Shown here: positions 22,977-38,714 of the stretch, piece after piece | How the letters are laid out: the number at the start of each line of letters is the position of its first letter | How positions within the stretch are numbered: the stretch's first letter is position 1 | NCBI RefSeq assembly: GCF_003545875.1 | Contig: NZ_QHCS01000004.1 | Location: forward strand, 186,001-250,000 | DNA: 64,000 nucleotides | Source of the DNA: Leptospira stimsonii | Lineage (GTDB): Bacteria > Spirochaetota > Leptospiria > Leptospirales > Leptospiraceae | Direction: 5' to 3' | Notes under the pieces: model-generated | Seen by the model: only the letters and a program-made list of their open reading frames with translations | What the model was told of the DNA's origin: nothing | The model's database searches: none | Translations under genes and position numbers: made by a program

Positions 22977-24676
22977 ATGGTTTCTTCTTCTCCTCGATAA
23001 GAATTTCGATGTCGAATTCTTAAAAACGTATAAAGACAGAGTATGAACGGAATCCCCAAGAGATTCAAAAAGCTCAAAACGAATTTTTCCCTTTCGGAGA
23101 AAGGATTTAACTTCAACACCGCGGATTTTTTACTCCGGATTTGAATGAGATCCGTATCTCCGGAGGATATATCTAAAGAATTCAATAAAAATGGAATATT
23201 CGATTCTTGATAAATGTCTCTCGTTTCCGGAAAGACGAGTAGGTCGGAAACAACGTAAGGAGAGCCGATCACGAGAATCCGAGACGTTTTTCCAATCTGT
23301 GTTTTTGAAAAAAAAGTTCTTCCGTCTCTTGGATTCGGCGGATTCGAATAGCGGGAATCGAAACTTCCTTCCAAGAGCGCTCCGATGATTTGTTTTTTTC
23401 CGGACGGTAGAGGTGCGGTTGCGAAAATTTGTTTTTCTCCTAAGGCGACAATCTCGGAACGGACTTCGGATTCCTCACCTGAGAAAAGGATCGGTTGCAT
23501 TTTCACGTTCGGTTGTCTTTCCGGATCCAAACTCACACTGGAAGACCAAGGGATCAGTAGATTCTCCAGAGGTGCGGTGAACGGATTCTCTTCGCTTAAC
23601 AATTTTTCTTTTTTCCCAGCCAGAATCCATGCAGGATACGGAAATCTTCCGATCACACCGGGTTCGATTTCCATAAGAGGTCCGATCGGAAGGGAATGTT
23701 CCAGGTCGAGAACGATGTCCTTGTTCACTCTGAACCCGTACGAGGAGAAGATGGAATTCAATTCTTCGATTTCTCCATTCGGTCTCGCGATCCCCGCATT
23801 GTTAGGCGACATTCCGATTCCTTCTTCTCGATTCGGAATTTCCAAACGAAAGTCCATCGACTTCGCGAAAAGAATCAAACTTCCTCCGCGTAGTAGGAAT
23901 TGATCCAGCTGATAAGCGCCTTTTTCGGTTAGGGTTCCGGATCCGATCCAAAGAAGAGTGTGAATTTCTTCCGAAAGTTCTTCTTCGTTTAACAAAATTT
24001 CAGGGATCGGACCGTATTCTTCCTTAAGAACCTGGTGCACCAAAACACCGACGCTGTCCTTCCCAGTTGCGGGTCCGGGAGGATCCGTCGAAAGAACTCC
24101 GGGAACTTGAACGAGTGCGATGCCCGATTCTCCGGGGTTTCGAATCATTTTTCGAAGCGTTGTCAATACCTGGTATTCGATCTGTTCGGCGAAAAATGCG
24201 ACTGGGATCGTTTCCTTTAACGCTCCGAGCGAAAGGGTAATTCCCATATAAGCCTGTTTTATCTGAGAGGAACCTCTTTCGTTCTTTTCCAAAATCTGCG
24301 GTGAAATTCCCGATTCGATTGCTTTTTTACGATCCTCTTCCGAGACGTCCGGATCATGAAATCGTAATATTACGTTGGAACCTCCGAGGTCGCTCATTTC
24401 GTTTAACAATTCCTTGGTGAGATCCAAAGAGGTTTTGTATTCTCCGGGAATCTGGGTGGAATAGTATGCGTCTATAATGAGCGTTTGATTCAAATTTTTG
24501 AATATATTTTTCGTACTTTTCGAAATTTCAAAACGTCCTGAAACGGAAAGATCCTTTCTACAAGCGAAGTGACCGAGGATCCCGTTTGCGAAAAGAAAGA
24601 TCAGAAAAATCTGGGAGAATAAGAATACGGAGTTCGAGTTGAACTTCAAAAAGAGGTCGCGTATTTTTGAGATCAT
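22973..24676 (-). CDS. GldG-like ABC transporter auxiliary protein
   Basis: 567 residues, with one membrane helix at each end and a large exported domain between. Seen: VSGRFEISKSTKNIFKNLNQ, DAYYSTQIPGEYKTSLDLTK and ELLNEMSDLGGSNVILRFHD, the standard start of GldG/ABC_transp_aux proteins, then a GIFT-like Rossmann-type region (LLWIGSGTLTEKGAYQLDQF). The C-terminus has a helix and a basic tail. In Bacteroidetes GldG works with GldA and GldF in gliding; many non-gliding bacteria have the same operon with unknown cargo. Overlaps both neighbours by 4 bp. Confidence 0.85.
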   Translation of the reverse strand: MISKIRDLFLKFNSNSVFLFSQIFLIFLFANGILGHFACRKDLSVSGRFEISKSTKNIFKNLNQTLIIDAYYSTQIPGEYKTSLDLTKELLNEMSDLGGSNVILRFHDPDVSEEDRKKAIESGISPQILEKNERGSSQIKQAYMGITLSLGALKETIPVAFFAEQIEYQVLTTLRKMIRNPGESGIALVQVPGVLSTDPPGPATGKDSVGVLVHQVLKEEYGPIPEILLNEEELSEEIHTLLWIGSGTLTEKGAYQLDQFLLRGGSLILFAKSMDFRLEIPNREEGIGMSPNNAGIARPNGEIEELNSIFSSYGFRVNKDIVLDLEHSLPIGPLMEIEPGVIGRFPYPAWILAGKKEKLLSEENPFTAPLENLLIPWSSSVSLDPERQPNVKMQPILFSGEESEVRSEIVALGEKQIFATAPLPSGKKQIIGALLEGSFDSRYSNPPNPRDGRTFFSKTQIGKTSRILVIGSPYVVSDLLVFPETRDIYQESNIPFLLNSLDISSGDTDLIQIRSKKSAVLKLNPFSEREKFVLSFLNLLGIPFILCLYTFLRIRHRNSYRGEEETI

Positions 24677-25428
24677 CGTTTCGACCTCAATCGAAGCAAA
24701 TTTGCATACAGAATTGTGAAGGAAAAACTCAGATAGAAAAAAATGTCTCTTCCGTCCAGAATTCCCAAACGAAAGGTTTCAAAGTGTTTCGACAGAGAAA
24801 GATAGGAAAGGATTCTACTTAGATCCGGGCCAAATAATGGAAGAAAGGGTTTGTAACCCAAAAGAAAGAAGAGGAGACAAAAGATGAGTCCCAAAAGATA
24901 CGAACTGATCTGATCCTTCGTCAAAGAGGATGCCAAACTTCCGAGCGCGAGATTTGCACCTCCCAAAAGAAAAATTCCGAGATAACCGGCGAAAGTGGTT
25001 CCTATATCCAAATCTCCCAAGTAAAGGATCGTCGTCGGAATCGGAAGAGTGAACAAAAGAACAAATCCCAAAAAGGACCAAACCCCTAAAAATTTTCCGA
25101 GCACCAATTCGAATTCTCTGAAGGGAAGCGTGAAAAGAATTTCCAAAGTTCCGGAACGTTCTTCTTCGGCCCAAAGACGCATGGAGAGAGCGGGAATAAA
25201 AACCACATACAAGATCGGAACCCAGAGAAAGTAGGCCTCCATACTTGCGGATTTGAGATCCCAAAAAGAACCGTCTCCGAATCCAAAAAAGAAAAGGAAA
25301 GAAGTTAAGAATAGAAAGAACGCGGCGAAAATCGTTCCGATGGGGGAGTTGAGATAAACAGAAAATTCTTTCCAAAAGATCGTCTTTAAATTTCGAAAAG
25401 ATGCAACGATGGGATCGGAAAGATTCAT
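24673..25428 (-). CDS. ABC transporter permease, GldF-like
   Basis: 251 residues with six membrane helices. The pattern FWKEFSVYLNSPIGTIFAAF at the start and FIPALSMRLWAEEERSGTLE in the middle is characteristic of the ABC-2 permease subfamily that pairs with GldA-like ATPases. It is joined by 4-bp overlaps to the ATPase upstream and to the GldG-like gene downstream. Confidence 0.88.
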   Translation of the reverse strand: MNLSDPIVASFRNLKTIFWKEFSVYLNSPIGTIFAAFFLFLTSFLFFFGFGDGSFWDLKSASMEAYFLWVPILYVVFIPALSMRLWAEEERSGTLEILFTLPFREFELVLGKFLGVWSFLGFVLLFTLPIPTTILYLGDLDIGTTFAGYLGIFLLGGANLALGSLASSLTKDQISSYLLGLIFCLLFFLLGYKPFLPLFGPDLSRILSYLSLSKHFETFRLGILDGRDIFFYLSFSFTILYANLLRLRSKR

Positions 25429-26348
25429 TCCTTCGATTTTCCTGTTAGAGTTTCAAATACGGACCCTAAAGAATTTTTTTCCGGGATCAGGGAACGAATT
25501 CGAAACGGAACTTTTTTAAGAATTCCGAATACTTCCTCCGCTTGGAATTCGGAGGATCGAATTCTGAATTCCTGAAAGCCTTCTTCCTTTTTATCCGTTT
25601 TTTGAATTTCATACGTTTTTTCAGGGAAGAATTTGGAGAATTCTTCCAACGATGCTTCCGCCAAAACAAGACAACCTTCTCCCTTGGAAATGGAGGAAAC
25701 CGAAGCGTCCGCGATGAGTTTTCCTTCGGACAAAACGAGAATATGATCGCAGATTTCCTCCACCTCCTGCAATACGTGGGAGGAAAAAAGAATCGTTTTA
25801 TTCTTTCCTAATGTACGGATCAGACTTTTTAATTCTCCGATCTGAAGCGGATCGAGACCGCCGCTCGGTTCGTCTAAGATGATATATTCAGGATCTTGAA
25901 TGATCGATCCCGCGAGGGAAACTCTCTGTTTGAAACCCTTTGATAAAAAGGAAATCGGTCGATAAAGAACTTCTTTTAGATTCAAAAGTTCGACCGCGAT
26001 TTCGACCCTATTTTTGAGAAAATTCTTTTCAATCCCTTTTGCGGAAGCCAAGAAGGAAAGATATTCAAAAACGGTAAGATCGAAATAGATCGGAGACGAC
26101 TCGGGAAGATATCCGATTTGTTTTTGGATTTCGATTTTGTTTTCTAAAAAGTCGCGTCCATCAAAACGAATGGAACCGGAAGTGGGGAGGAGATAACCCG
26201 TCAAAAGCCGAAGTGTTGTCGTTTTGCCGGCTCCGTTCGGTCCTAGGAGCCCCGTGATTCTTCCTTTTGGAATTTCAAAGCTTAGATCGGAGACGGCGAT
26301 CTTTCCGGAATACGCGCGGTTGAGTTGTCTTACGGAAATTGTTCCCAT
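25425..26348 (-). CDS. ABC transporter ATP-binding protein, GldA-like
   Basis: 307 residues from the ATG at 26348; a GTG four codons further upstream is an alternative. Walker A is GLLGPNGAGKTTTLR, the ABC signature is LSKGFKQRVSLAG, Walker B is YIILDEPSGGLDP, and the switch His is in TILFSSHVLQEVEE. A ~80-residue C-terminal extension follows, as in GldA/CcmA-type ATPases. It drives the adjacent ABC-2 permease. First gene of a four-gene operon. Confidence 0.92.
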   Translation of the reverse strand: MGTISVRQLNRAYSGKIAVSDLSFEIPKGRITGLLGPNGAGKTTTLRLLTGYLLPTSGSIRFDGRDFLENKIEIQKQIGYLPESSPIYFDLTVFEYLSFLASAKGIEKNFLKNRVEIAVELLNLKEVLYRPISFLSKGFKQRVSLAGSIIQDPEYIILDEPSGGLDPLQIGELKSLIRTLGKNKTILFSSHVLQEVEEICDHILVLSEGKLIADASVSSISKGEGCLVLAEASLEEFSKFFPEKTYEIQKTDKKEEGFQEFRIRSSEFQAEEVFGILKKVPFRIRSLIPEKNSLGSVFETLTGKSKE

Positions 26349-26404
26349 TGGGATAATCACAAAGACTGCGGACGAACGAAGAGCGGCAATCGTTTTTCAA
26401 AGGG

Positions 26405-26701
26405 TTAAAGACCTAATTTACCGTCTACTTTGAATTTTCTTAACACTTCCAAAAGGTCCGGGCTTAAGTTTTTGATCTTCATCTTTACACCGAAGTTATC
26501 CATAAGATTTTTGAGAGTGAGTAGTTTTGCGATTCCGCTGGAAGTGATTTTTTTTACACTTTCTACGTGGAATTCCACATCGGAAATGATTCCACCGGAA
26601 GCCTTTCTGGAAACCTCGTCAAAAATTTTATCGTAACCGTCGATTACAGTTGTATCGATGACTACCTTTCCCGATTTTCCTTCTACATTGAATTTTGACA
26701 T
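26405..26701 (-). CDS. STAS-domain anti-sigma factor antagonist-like protein
   Basis: 98 residues, one STAS domain. The loop ITSSGIAKLLTLKNLMDNFG holds Ser residues at the position phosphorylated in SpoIIAA/RsbV. Such proteins bind RsbW-type kinases. The ATG has AGGAAG close upstream. The partner is not adjacent; RsbW-like at 357-785 is a candidate by family only. The 50 bases after it to the ABC gene contain nothing notable. Confidence 0.82.
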   Translation of the reverse strand: MSKFNVEGKSGKVVIDTTVIDGYDKIFDEVSRKASGGIISDVEFHVESVKKITSSGIAKLLTLKNLMDNFGVKMKIKNLSPDLLEVLRKFKVDGKLGL

Positions 26702-26862
26702 ACGATCTTCCTTTCGTTCCCTATCTCTTTTTCATTTTTCAGACTTGTTGCAAAGTCATTCATTTTCACTTGGAAGGAATTCTTCGCGGAGTGAAATGCC
26801 CATTCAATTTTTTTCTACAGCAATAGACGGAATAAGTTGCAATCCTAAGAAGATGATATATG

Positions 26863-27659
<797 letters not shown>

Positions 27660-27804
27660 CAATAGTCAATCGTAATTTGATGAGACATAATGTTTCAAGG
27701 AAAATTTCAGCTCATTTTAGAATTCAATCCTTCCCAATCAGGAAGATTTCGAAAGAGTTGTAAAGTTTTCGGCTGATGCTCGCATTCTTATGTCTATGGT
27801 AAAC

Positions 27805-31241
<3,437 letters not shown>

Positions 31242-31366
31242 AATATTTCTTGACGTCCTTTGGATTGTCTTCTATGTCTCATTCTGTTTCATTGAAAACG
31301 GAAAACGGAACAAATCGGAGTATTGGATCGTTCTTCGTTGGTTTGGTATCATTTTTTTTTAAAACA

Positions 31367-31416
<50 letters not shown>

Positions 31417-31470
31417 TTTCTGAAAAGAATGCAAACAGGAACCGCTAACGGATTTAAAACAATCGGACGA

Positions 31471-31513
<43 letters not shown>

Positions 31514-31521
31514 CTAAGACA

Positions 31522-32496
<975 letters not shown>

Positions 32497-32505
32497 TCTG
32501 GTGTC

Positions 32506-33423
<918 letters not shown>

Positions 33424-33429
33424 GAAGAA

Positions 33430-33825
33430 TCAAAAGATTTCTCTCGATGTGTAAAGTTTCCATTCCAAGTGGTAGACTTTTCGGATTCCGAACTCGAAGG
33501 CTTCTTTTAGAATTTTGATTCTTTCTTCGTTTGAAATTTGATCGATGCTACCGATATCTTTCATCGTATTTAAAATTTCCGAACTCAATTCTCCGAAGAT
33601 ATATTTATGATTGGCGTGAAACGGTTTCAGATCTCTTTCTTGAAATCCGCGAAGAGCTCCAACTACGGAAGAGAATACGATTTGTTTTGCGAGTTGTTCT
33701 TCGGGAAGTGTTACTAGACGAATCGCACCGATTACCTCGGAATAAGGAAGCGCTCCGGAATTTTTAGGGAGTAGAGAAAGATCGGTCTTAGGAAATTTGA
33801 TTCTTTCGGATAATTCTTTTTGCAT
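33430..33825 (-). CDS. Conserved hypothetical protein
   Basis: 131 residues, probably cytosolic and helical, with no signal or membrane segment. No recognised domain; SEVIGAIRLVTLPEEQLAKQ and FELEFGIR-like text near RKVYHLEWKLYTSREIF give no family. It is divergent from queG with 20 bp between the starts, so they may share a control region. Confidence 0.6.
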   Translation of the reverse strand: MQKELSERIKFPKTDLSLLPKNSGALPYSEVIGAIRLVTLPEEQLAKQIVFSSVVGALRGFQERDLKPFHANHKYIFGELSSEILNTMKDIGSIDQISNEERIKILKEAFEFGIRKVYHLEWKLYTSREIF

Positions 33826-33845
33826 ACTTCTTCTATATCAAATTT

Positions 33846-34802
33846 ATGATCGAAAGTAAAGAATTAATTTCCGAACTATCTCCTTTGATTGAAGAATGCG
33901 GATTCGACTTCTATGGAATCAGTGAAGCCGTGATCCCGGAAACGGATCGGAAGAATATCCTTACTTGGGTGCAAGAAGGCAAACATGGTAAGATGGATTG
34001 GTATCCTAAGAACATGGATCTGCGTCTCCATTTTAAGAATCTGGGATTCGAACCAAAGTCCGTTATTGCGCTCGGTACTCTTTATAACGACCTAGATTAT
34101 GATACAATTTCCAAAACGATGTCATTTCGGTTTTCCCGATATGCGATCGGAGAGGACTATCATCGAGTTATCAGAAGAATGGCGAATCCCTTGCTCCAAG
34201 AACTAAGAAAAAAATTTCCGTCGAATCAATTCCGTCAAGGTGTGGATTCTCTTCCGATATCGGAAAAGGTCTTAGCAAGAGAAGCCGGACTTGGTTGGCA
34301 AGCGAAGAATACGAATCTCATACATCCCGAATTTGGATCCTATTTTTTTATCAGTGTCATTCTTACCGATCTTCCTATTTCTGTGGCAAAGATCCCAGTT
34401 AAAGATCGATGTGGAACTTGCAACGCTTGTATTGATGCCTGTCCAACAAACGCTCTCGCTCCGTACCAAATCGACGCCGGAAAATGTATCTCACATCATA
34501 CTTTGGAGGATCGCTCCGAGAAGATTCCGAACACGTTTGGCTGGATCGCCGGTTGTGATATTTGTCAGGACGTTTGTCCTTGGAATCAAGTGAAGGCTCG
34601 TAAGAAAGGGATTCAAACCGGGAGGGAAGAATTGAAGTCAAGGCCGATATTCAAGGAAAGTCCCGAATCCATTTTAGATCTAGATCAAGATGGCTTTGAA
34701 AGTATCTTTGGGGATTCGGCGATTTCCAGGATGAATTTCAAAATGTTCCGGAGAAACGTAGAACTCGCGAAAGAATGGGCTTTGAAAAATAAAACGTTTT
34801 GA
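33846..34802 (+). CDS. queG: Epoxyqueuosine reductase QueG
   Basis: 318 residues. Features: an N-terminal cobalamin-binding part, with the family stretch LPISEKVLAREAGLGWQAKN, then two 4Fe-4S motifs, CGTCNACIDACPTNAL and CDICQDVCPWN. QueG completes queuosine in the tRNA anticodon wobble position using cobalamin. The length fits the bacterial short form without a C-terminal HEAT-like extension. Stands alone as a single gene, followed by a decayed region. Confidence 0.95.
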   Translation: MIESKELISELSPLIEECGFDFYGISEAVIPETDRKNILTWVQEGKHGKMDWYPKNMDLRLHFKNLGFEPKSVIALGTLYNDLDYDTISKTMSFRFSRYAIGEDYHRVIRRMANPLLQELRKKFPSNQFRQGVDSLPISEKVLAREAGLGWQAKNTNLIHPEFGSYFFISVILTDLPISVAKIPVKDRCGTCNACIDACPTNALAPYQIDAGKCISHHTLEDRSEKIPNTFGWIAGCDICQDVCPWNQVKARKKGIQTGREELKSRPIFKESPESILDLDQDGFESIFGDSAISRMNFKMFRRNVELAKEWALKNKTF

Positions 34803-35320
34803 GTTTTCTATTTCGGATTTTGCAACCGATTTATTTGAAAGGTGGTATTTGTTCCGACGAACCGTCGGTTGTCGAAACAATTCGTTGAAGATTGTAATTC
34901 GAACTTTGAATACGGAGCCAGAGTCTTTGAGAATATGAGACTTTTAAAAACTAAAATGTGGGAACTCTTACGAAAGAATGGAATGAAAAACCGGGTTGAA
35001 GGTTTGCGATGGCCCTTCCGGGACTGAATTTGTAAGAACTCACACATAGGATTGAAATTGAAAAAGAATTCCTTTTTGTTCCCTATAAACTTTTTAAAGA
35101 GACAATTTCTTTCCACGTAAATTTCATCCCAAAATCGAAAAAGTAGGACCTCACACTTTCTTGGAAGAACTAAAGCGCGACTCGAAATTTATCTCTAAGT
35201 CGTTACGGTATTGCTTTGTGGGAACTCACACAGAGATTTGAAATTTAAAAATGAATTCCTATTCTTTCTCGAAGCGTTTCAAAGAAGAAGTTTCGTTTCT
35301 TTCGATCGAACCTGTCCCTT
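34803..35320. other. Non-coding decayed region with short palindromic repeats
   Basis: Between queG and a broken TetR gene. No frame has a convincing start and protein-like text. Three related hairpins are present: TGTGGGAACTCTTACG (34958), TGTAAGAACTCACACA (35031) and TGTGGGAACTCACACA (35217). The latter two are followed by similar text (GATTGAAATTGAAAAAGAATTCCT and its relative), making a degenerate direct repeat about 186 bp apart. Confidence 0.55.
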
Positions 35321-35913
35321 TTATTTCGAATTTTTGTTTTTCTTTACGCTCTTTTTTAGAGAGACACAATATATTTTATAATATTCTAATAAAATGGTAT
35401 GAGCGATGGAAAGTGCGTTCTTCAAAGGAACTTCTTTAGGATCGAAATGCCACTCAAGATATAAACCGTCGAACAATGCGATGAAAAGAGAGGCTTTAAA
35501 AGAGAAGATGTAGATTTAGGTTTTCCTAAATCGAAGACCGTCTCGGAAAATCTTATACATCTCGTAGACATTTTTCGAACCTTGGAATTCGAAGGTTCAT
35601 TCAGGATGAGAGTAAAAAATTTATTCGCCTCCGAATCCTCTAGAACGAATTCAGTATATTTTTCGAACAATCACGGAAGTGGTCCTTCTCCCTTTGCAAG
35701 ACCTTCTCATAATGATTCCTCCATTTCGAGAAAGAGTCTGTCGACGAGCTCGATTGCAAGAAGTTCTCTCGAACCGAATTGCCAGAGAATCCTGCTCTTC
35801 GCCGTACCAGAATCCTCGAAATGACGATTCAAACTCGTATTCATGATTCCGTGAATCGAAACAAGATACCTGAAGTCCGAGAGTAATTTGTCCTCTCGAG
35901 GTTCTTCCCACAT
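35321..35913 (-). pseudogene. Decayed TetR-family regulator
   Basis: The minus strand still encodes a recognisable TetR HTH (NTSLNRHFEDSGTAKSRILW then QFGSRELLAIELVDRLFLEM) but in-frame TGA stops lie at 35707-35709 and 35671-35673. The same frame continues (FEKYTEFVLEDSEANKFFTL), then a frameshift near 35490 moves the rest to another frame (FIALFDGLYLEWHFDPKEVP, HTILLEYYKIYCVSL) ending at the TAA at 35321. Two nonsense codons plus a frameshift make it a clear pseudogene. It follows a broken oxidoreductase on the same strand. Confidence 0.85.
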
Positions 35914-35945
35914 TCCCCAGGTTTATTCCAAGATTCTAATATTTT

Positions 35946-36375
35946 TTAGTCGGCGACTAGACAGAAGGCCGTGATTGTAGAACTCGGATCCACGGAAGAG
36001 GATGTGGGAAACAAAGAAGAATCGCTTATTATATAGAGATTTTGTTCCTTGAACACGGTGTGAACTATCGACTAAGGAAGTTTTCGGATCCGAACCCATT
36101 CCATAACCGCAACTCGGATGTGGAGCCGCCATCAAGGAAGTCACCGGATCGAGAGGAAGCGAATCGATCTTGTACAATTCGGATTTTGAGCGAATTGTCA
36201 AGGATGTCGAATTCGGAATCAACACTTCCTTAGTCCCCGCTTCCAGATTGAGTAAAACCTGCTTTTTGTATGTATCTTGCATCGTTTTTTTGTGAGCCGC
36301 TCGAAGGATTAATTTACGTTCCTTCTTTTTTCTTTTACGCGGACGTTTCCCAGCTCCGTTTTTATGTCGTCGCAA
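35946..36375 (-). pseudogene. Decayed GMC oxidoreductase, C-terminal fragment
   Basis: The frame reads VTSLMAAPHPSCGYGMGSDP then KTSLVDSSHRVQGTKSLYN, matching the C-terminal domain of GMC oxidoreductases (catalytic His region and FAD-contact region). After LYN the frame is lost; the next frame restores the family text ISDSSLFPTSSSVDPSSTIT and AFCLVAD before a TAA at 35946. The start and N-terminal FAD domain are missing; the upstream part to 36375 is doubtful. GMC enzymes oxidise alcohols such as choline or glucose. Upstream to 36671 I see nothing else. Confidence 0.8.
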
Positions 36376-36671
36376 CCAAACGATCGTTCCGCCCTGTTTC
36401 GGTAAATTCTCCGTATAACGCGCGTGTTGTCCTCAGAATCCGGAAATCGCCGTGCGATCGCTCCGAAAAAGGAGGTATGCGAACGGACTTTTTAGGAAGT
36501 CTCCCGAATTCTTTTTGAGAATGGAGGGTTTTGTTCTGGATCGTTTGTTTTTTTCCGTAAAAGGGAGTCGAAAGTCATAAATAGAAATTTATTTCCTAAA
36601 AAGTGATTTCAAAAATCCGGATTTTCGGATAAATTTTATATCCCTTAAGTGCTTGAGGAGGCGGTTGGCAT

Positions 36672-38714
36672 ATGAATTCTCACTTTGGATCTCGAGAAAG
36701 CCATCCTCCCATCTTTCACACGAATAAGTTCGGGGAATTTCTATCTTCGAATCCTCAGTTTCTGACTTTTTTAGAATTAGAATCAACCGAAGACAATACA
36801 ACCATCTTCTCAGAATCCGATTCCGAAATCTTTGCCGAATTCGCAAAGAATGCCTTCGAGGACAAGGTCATCGTTTCTGTGGACTTTCGGATTCCCTCCG
36901 GCTTTATCAAACGCAGGTCCGTTTTTATTCGAAAGATCATACAAAGTGAGGAGGTGTTGGAAATCGAAGGAGTCGTTCTCCCCGAAATTCCGAAAGCGAA
37001 AAGGGCAAGGGGAAAAAAGACGATCGCCGTGAATCGATCCTATTTGATTCGAAACGAGGTGAACCAATGGATCTTACGGTCCAAATCCGTTCAAGAACTC
37101 TACGACGGAGTCTGTAGAATTCTCAAAGCCGAAGAAAATTTCGGTTTTGTTTGCTTCGGATCCGTAGAATCTAGAAAAAATATAATATTCCAAGTTTCTT
37201 ATGCGGGTGAAGATGCCTTTTTTTTGAACACGGACTCGAAAACGATGAATTTAGGACCCGGGATCAAAGTTTTGAAGACCGGTCAACCGCTGATCATTGA
37301 AGATATCCAAAACGAGGTTGATTTTGATCAATGGAAAGAAGCCTGTCTCCGGTTCGGATATCAATCGATGGGAGTTTTTCCGGTCTTTTTGTTAAGCGAA
37401 TTGATTTCAGTGCTTTGTATCTTTTCGAAAGAGAAATATTATTTTTTAGAGGATGAAGCCGGGATTTATATAGAAATCGTAAAGGACTTGGCCTTGGGTC
37501 TAAAAAACATCCGAGAGAGCGAGCAAAGATTCCTAGCTGTCAACGCGTTACGCGAAAGCGACGAGAGATTTCAAGCTATTTTCGAAACAGTCGTGGATGC
37601 GATCATCATGATCACACCGAACGGTTCAATTCTTATGTTCAATACCGCCGCTGAAAAAATGTTCGGATATTCTTTTACGGAAGTCGTAGGAAAGAATGTG
37701 AATTTGCTGATGCCCGAACCGTATCACTCGGAACACGACGATTATTTAAAACGATATAGGGAAACCCGTGAGAAAAAGATCATAGGAATCGGTCGTGAGG
37801 TAGTCGGCCTGAGAAAGGACGGAACTACGTTTCCGATCGAACTCGCGGTTTCCGAATTCTTCCAGAATCAAGTGCAATACTTCGTGGGAGTCATTCGTGA
37901 CATGAGCGCGAGAAAGAAGTCCGAGAACGATCTGAGGGAAAAAACTTGGGCCTTGGAGGAGTTGAATCGAAGTCTTGAGGCAAGAGTGGATTCCGAAATC
38001 CAGAAACGAAGAGAACAGGAAAAGACGATGATCGTTCGATCCAGACTCGCCGATATGGGCGAAATGATAGGGAATATCGCCCATCAGTGGAGACAGCCAC
38101 TGAATGTGATCGCTCTTTGTGTTCAAGACCTATCGTATGCTTTCGAAGACGGAGAACTCGACGAGGAATATATAAGCGATTCCACAAAAAAGATTATGAA
38201 TTTGGTGGAACAGATGTCCGGGACCATCGACGATTTTCGGAATTATTTCCGTCCGAATAAAACAAAGGAAAAATTCTCCTTAAAGTCCTTGATCCAAAAA
38301 TCTTTCTCTCTCGTGTCCGAAAGTTTAAAAAATCAAAATATTAGTATTTACTTTAATCCTAATGAAGATTATGAGGTATTCGGTTTCCCTAATGAATTCT
38401 CGCAGGTGATCCTGAATATAATTGCAAATTCAAGGGATGCGATCATGGAATCACAACCCACCGATCCATCTATCCACGTCGATATTCGAAAAGAAGGAGA
38501 TAGGAAAATGGTCACGATCAGAGATAACGGCGGGGGAATCGAAGCATCGGCCTTGGAAAAACTATTTCAGCCGTACTTTACGACTAAGGATCAAGGTAAG
38601 GGAACCGGCATCGGTCTTTATATGTCCAAATCAATCATTGAGAATAATATGGGTGGAAAGATACAAGCGTACAATTCGGAAGAGGGCGCGGTAATGGTAA
38701 TAGAGCTTCCATGA
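36672..38714 (+). CDS. FixL-like PAS/GAF sensor histidine kinase
   Basis: 680 residues, no membrane helix. Order: N-terminal PAS-like part, GAF-like domain (~125-285), PAS (~297-415), HisKA with phospho-acceptor His471 in GNIAHQWRQPLNVIAL, and HATPase (~575-680: VILNIIANSRDAIMES, IRDNGGGIEASALEKLF, GKGTGIGLYMSKSII). The PAS segment is strikingly FixL-like: His355 in SEHDDYLKRYRE and Arg375 in IIGIGREVVG are 20 residues apart, exactly as the heme ligand His200 and Arg220 of Bradyrhizobium FixL. Heme binding and oxygen sensing are therefore possible, though many non-heme PAS domains share this motif. GAGGAGG precedes the ATG. The stop overlaps the receiver gene by 4 bp. Confidence 0.9.
   Translation: MNSHFGSRESHPPIFHTNKFGEFLSSNPQFLTFLELESTEDNTTIFSESDSEIFAEFAKNAFEDKVIVSVDFRIPSGFIKRRSVFIRKIIQSEEVLEIEGVVLPEIPKAKRARGKKTIAVNRSYLIRNEVNQWILRSKSVQELYDGVCRILKAEENFGFVCFGSVESRKNIIFQVSYAGEDAFFLNTDSKTMNLGPGIKVLKTGQPLIIEDIQNEVDFDQWKEACLRFGYQSMGVFPVFLLSELISVLCIFSKEKYYFLEDEAGIYIEIVKDLALGLKNIRESEQRFLAVNALRESDERFQAIFETVVDAIIMITPNGSILMFNTAAEKMFGYSFTEVVGKNVNLLMPEPYHSEHDDYLKRYRETREKKIIGIGREVVGLRKDGTTFPIELAVSEFFQNQVQYFVGVIRDMSARKKSENDLREKTWALEELNRSLEARVDSEIQKRREQEKTMIVRSRLADMGEMIGNIAHQWRQPLNVIALCVQDLSYAFEDGELDEEYISDSTKKIMNLVEQMSGTIDDFRNYFRPNKTKEKFSLKSLIQKSFSLVSESLKNQNISIYFNPNEDYEVFGFPNEFSQVILNIIANSRDAIMESQPTDPSIHVDIRKEGDRKMVTIRDNGGGIEASALEKLFQPYFTTKDQGKGTGIGLYMSKSIIENNMGGKIQAYNSEEGAVMVIELP

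Noticed and set aside
35923..36375. 150-residue intact gene
   Set aside because: Only the middle matches a GMC C-terminal domain and the family text continues in another frame, so it is a remnant.
36672..38714. Certain heme protein
   Set aside because: The His/Arg spacing fits FixL, but many PAS domains with this consensus bind no heme, so it stays a hypothesis.
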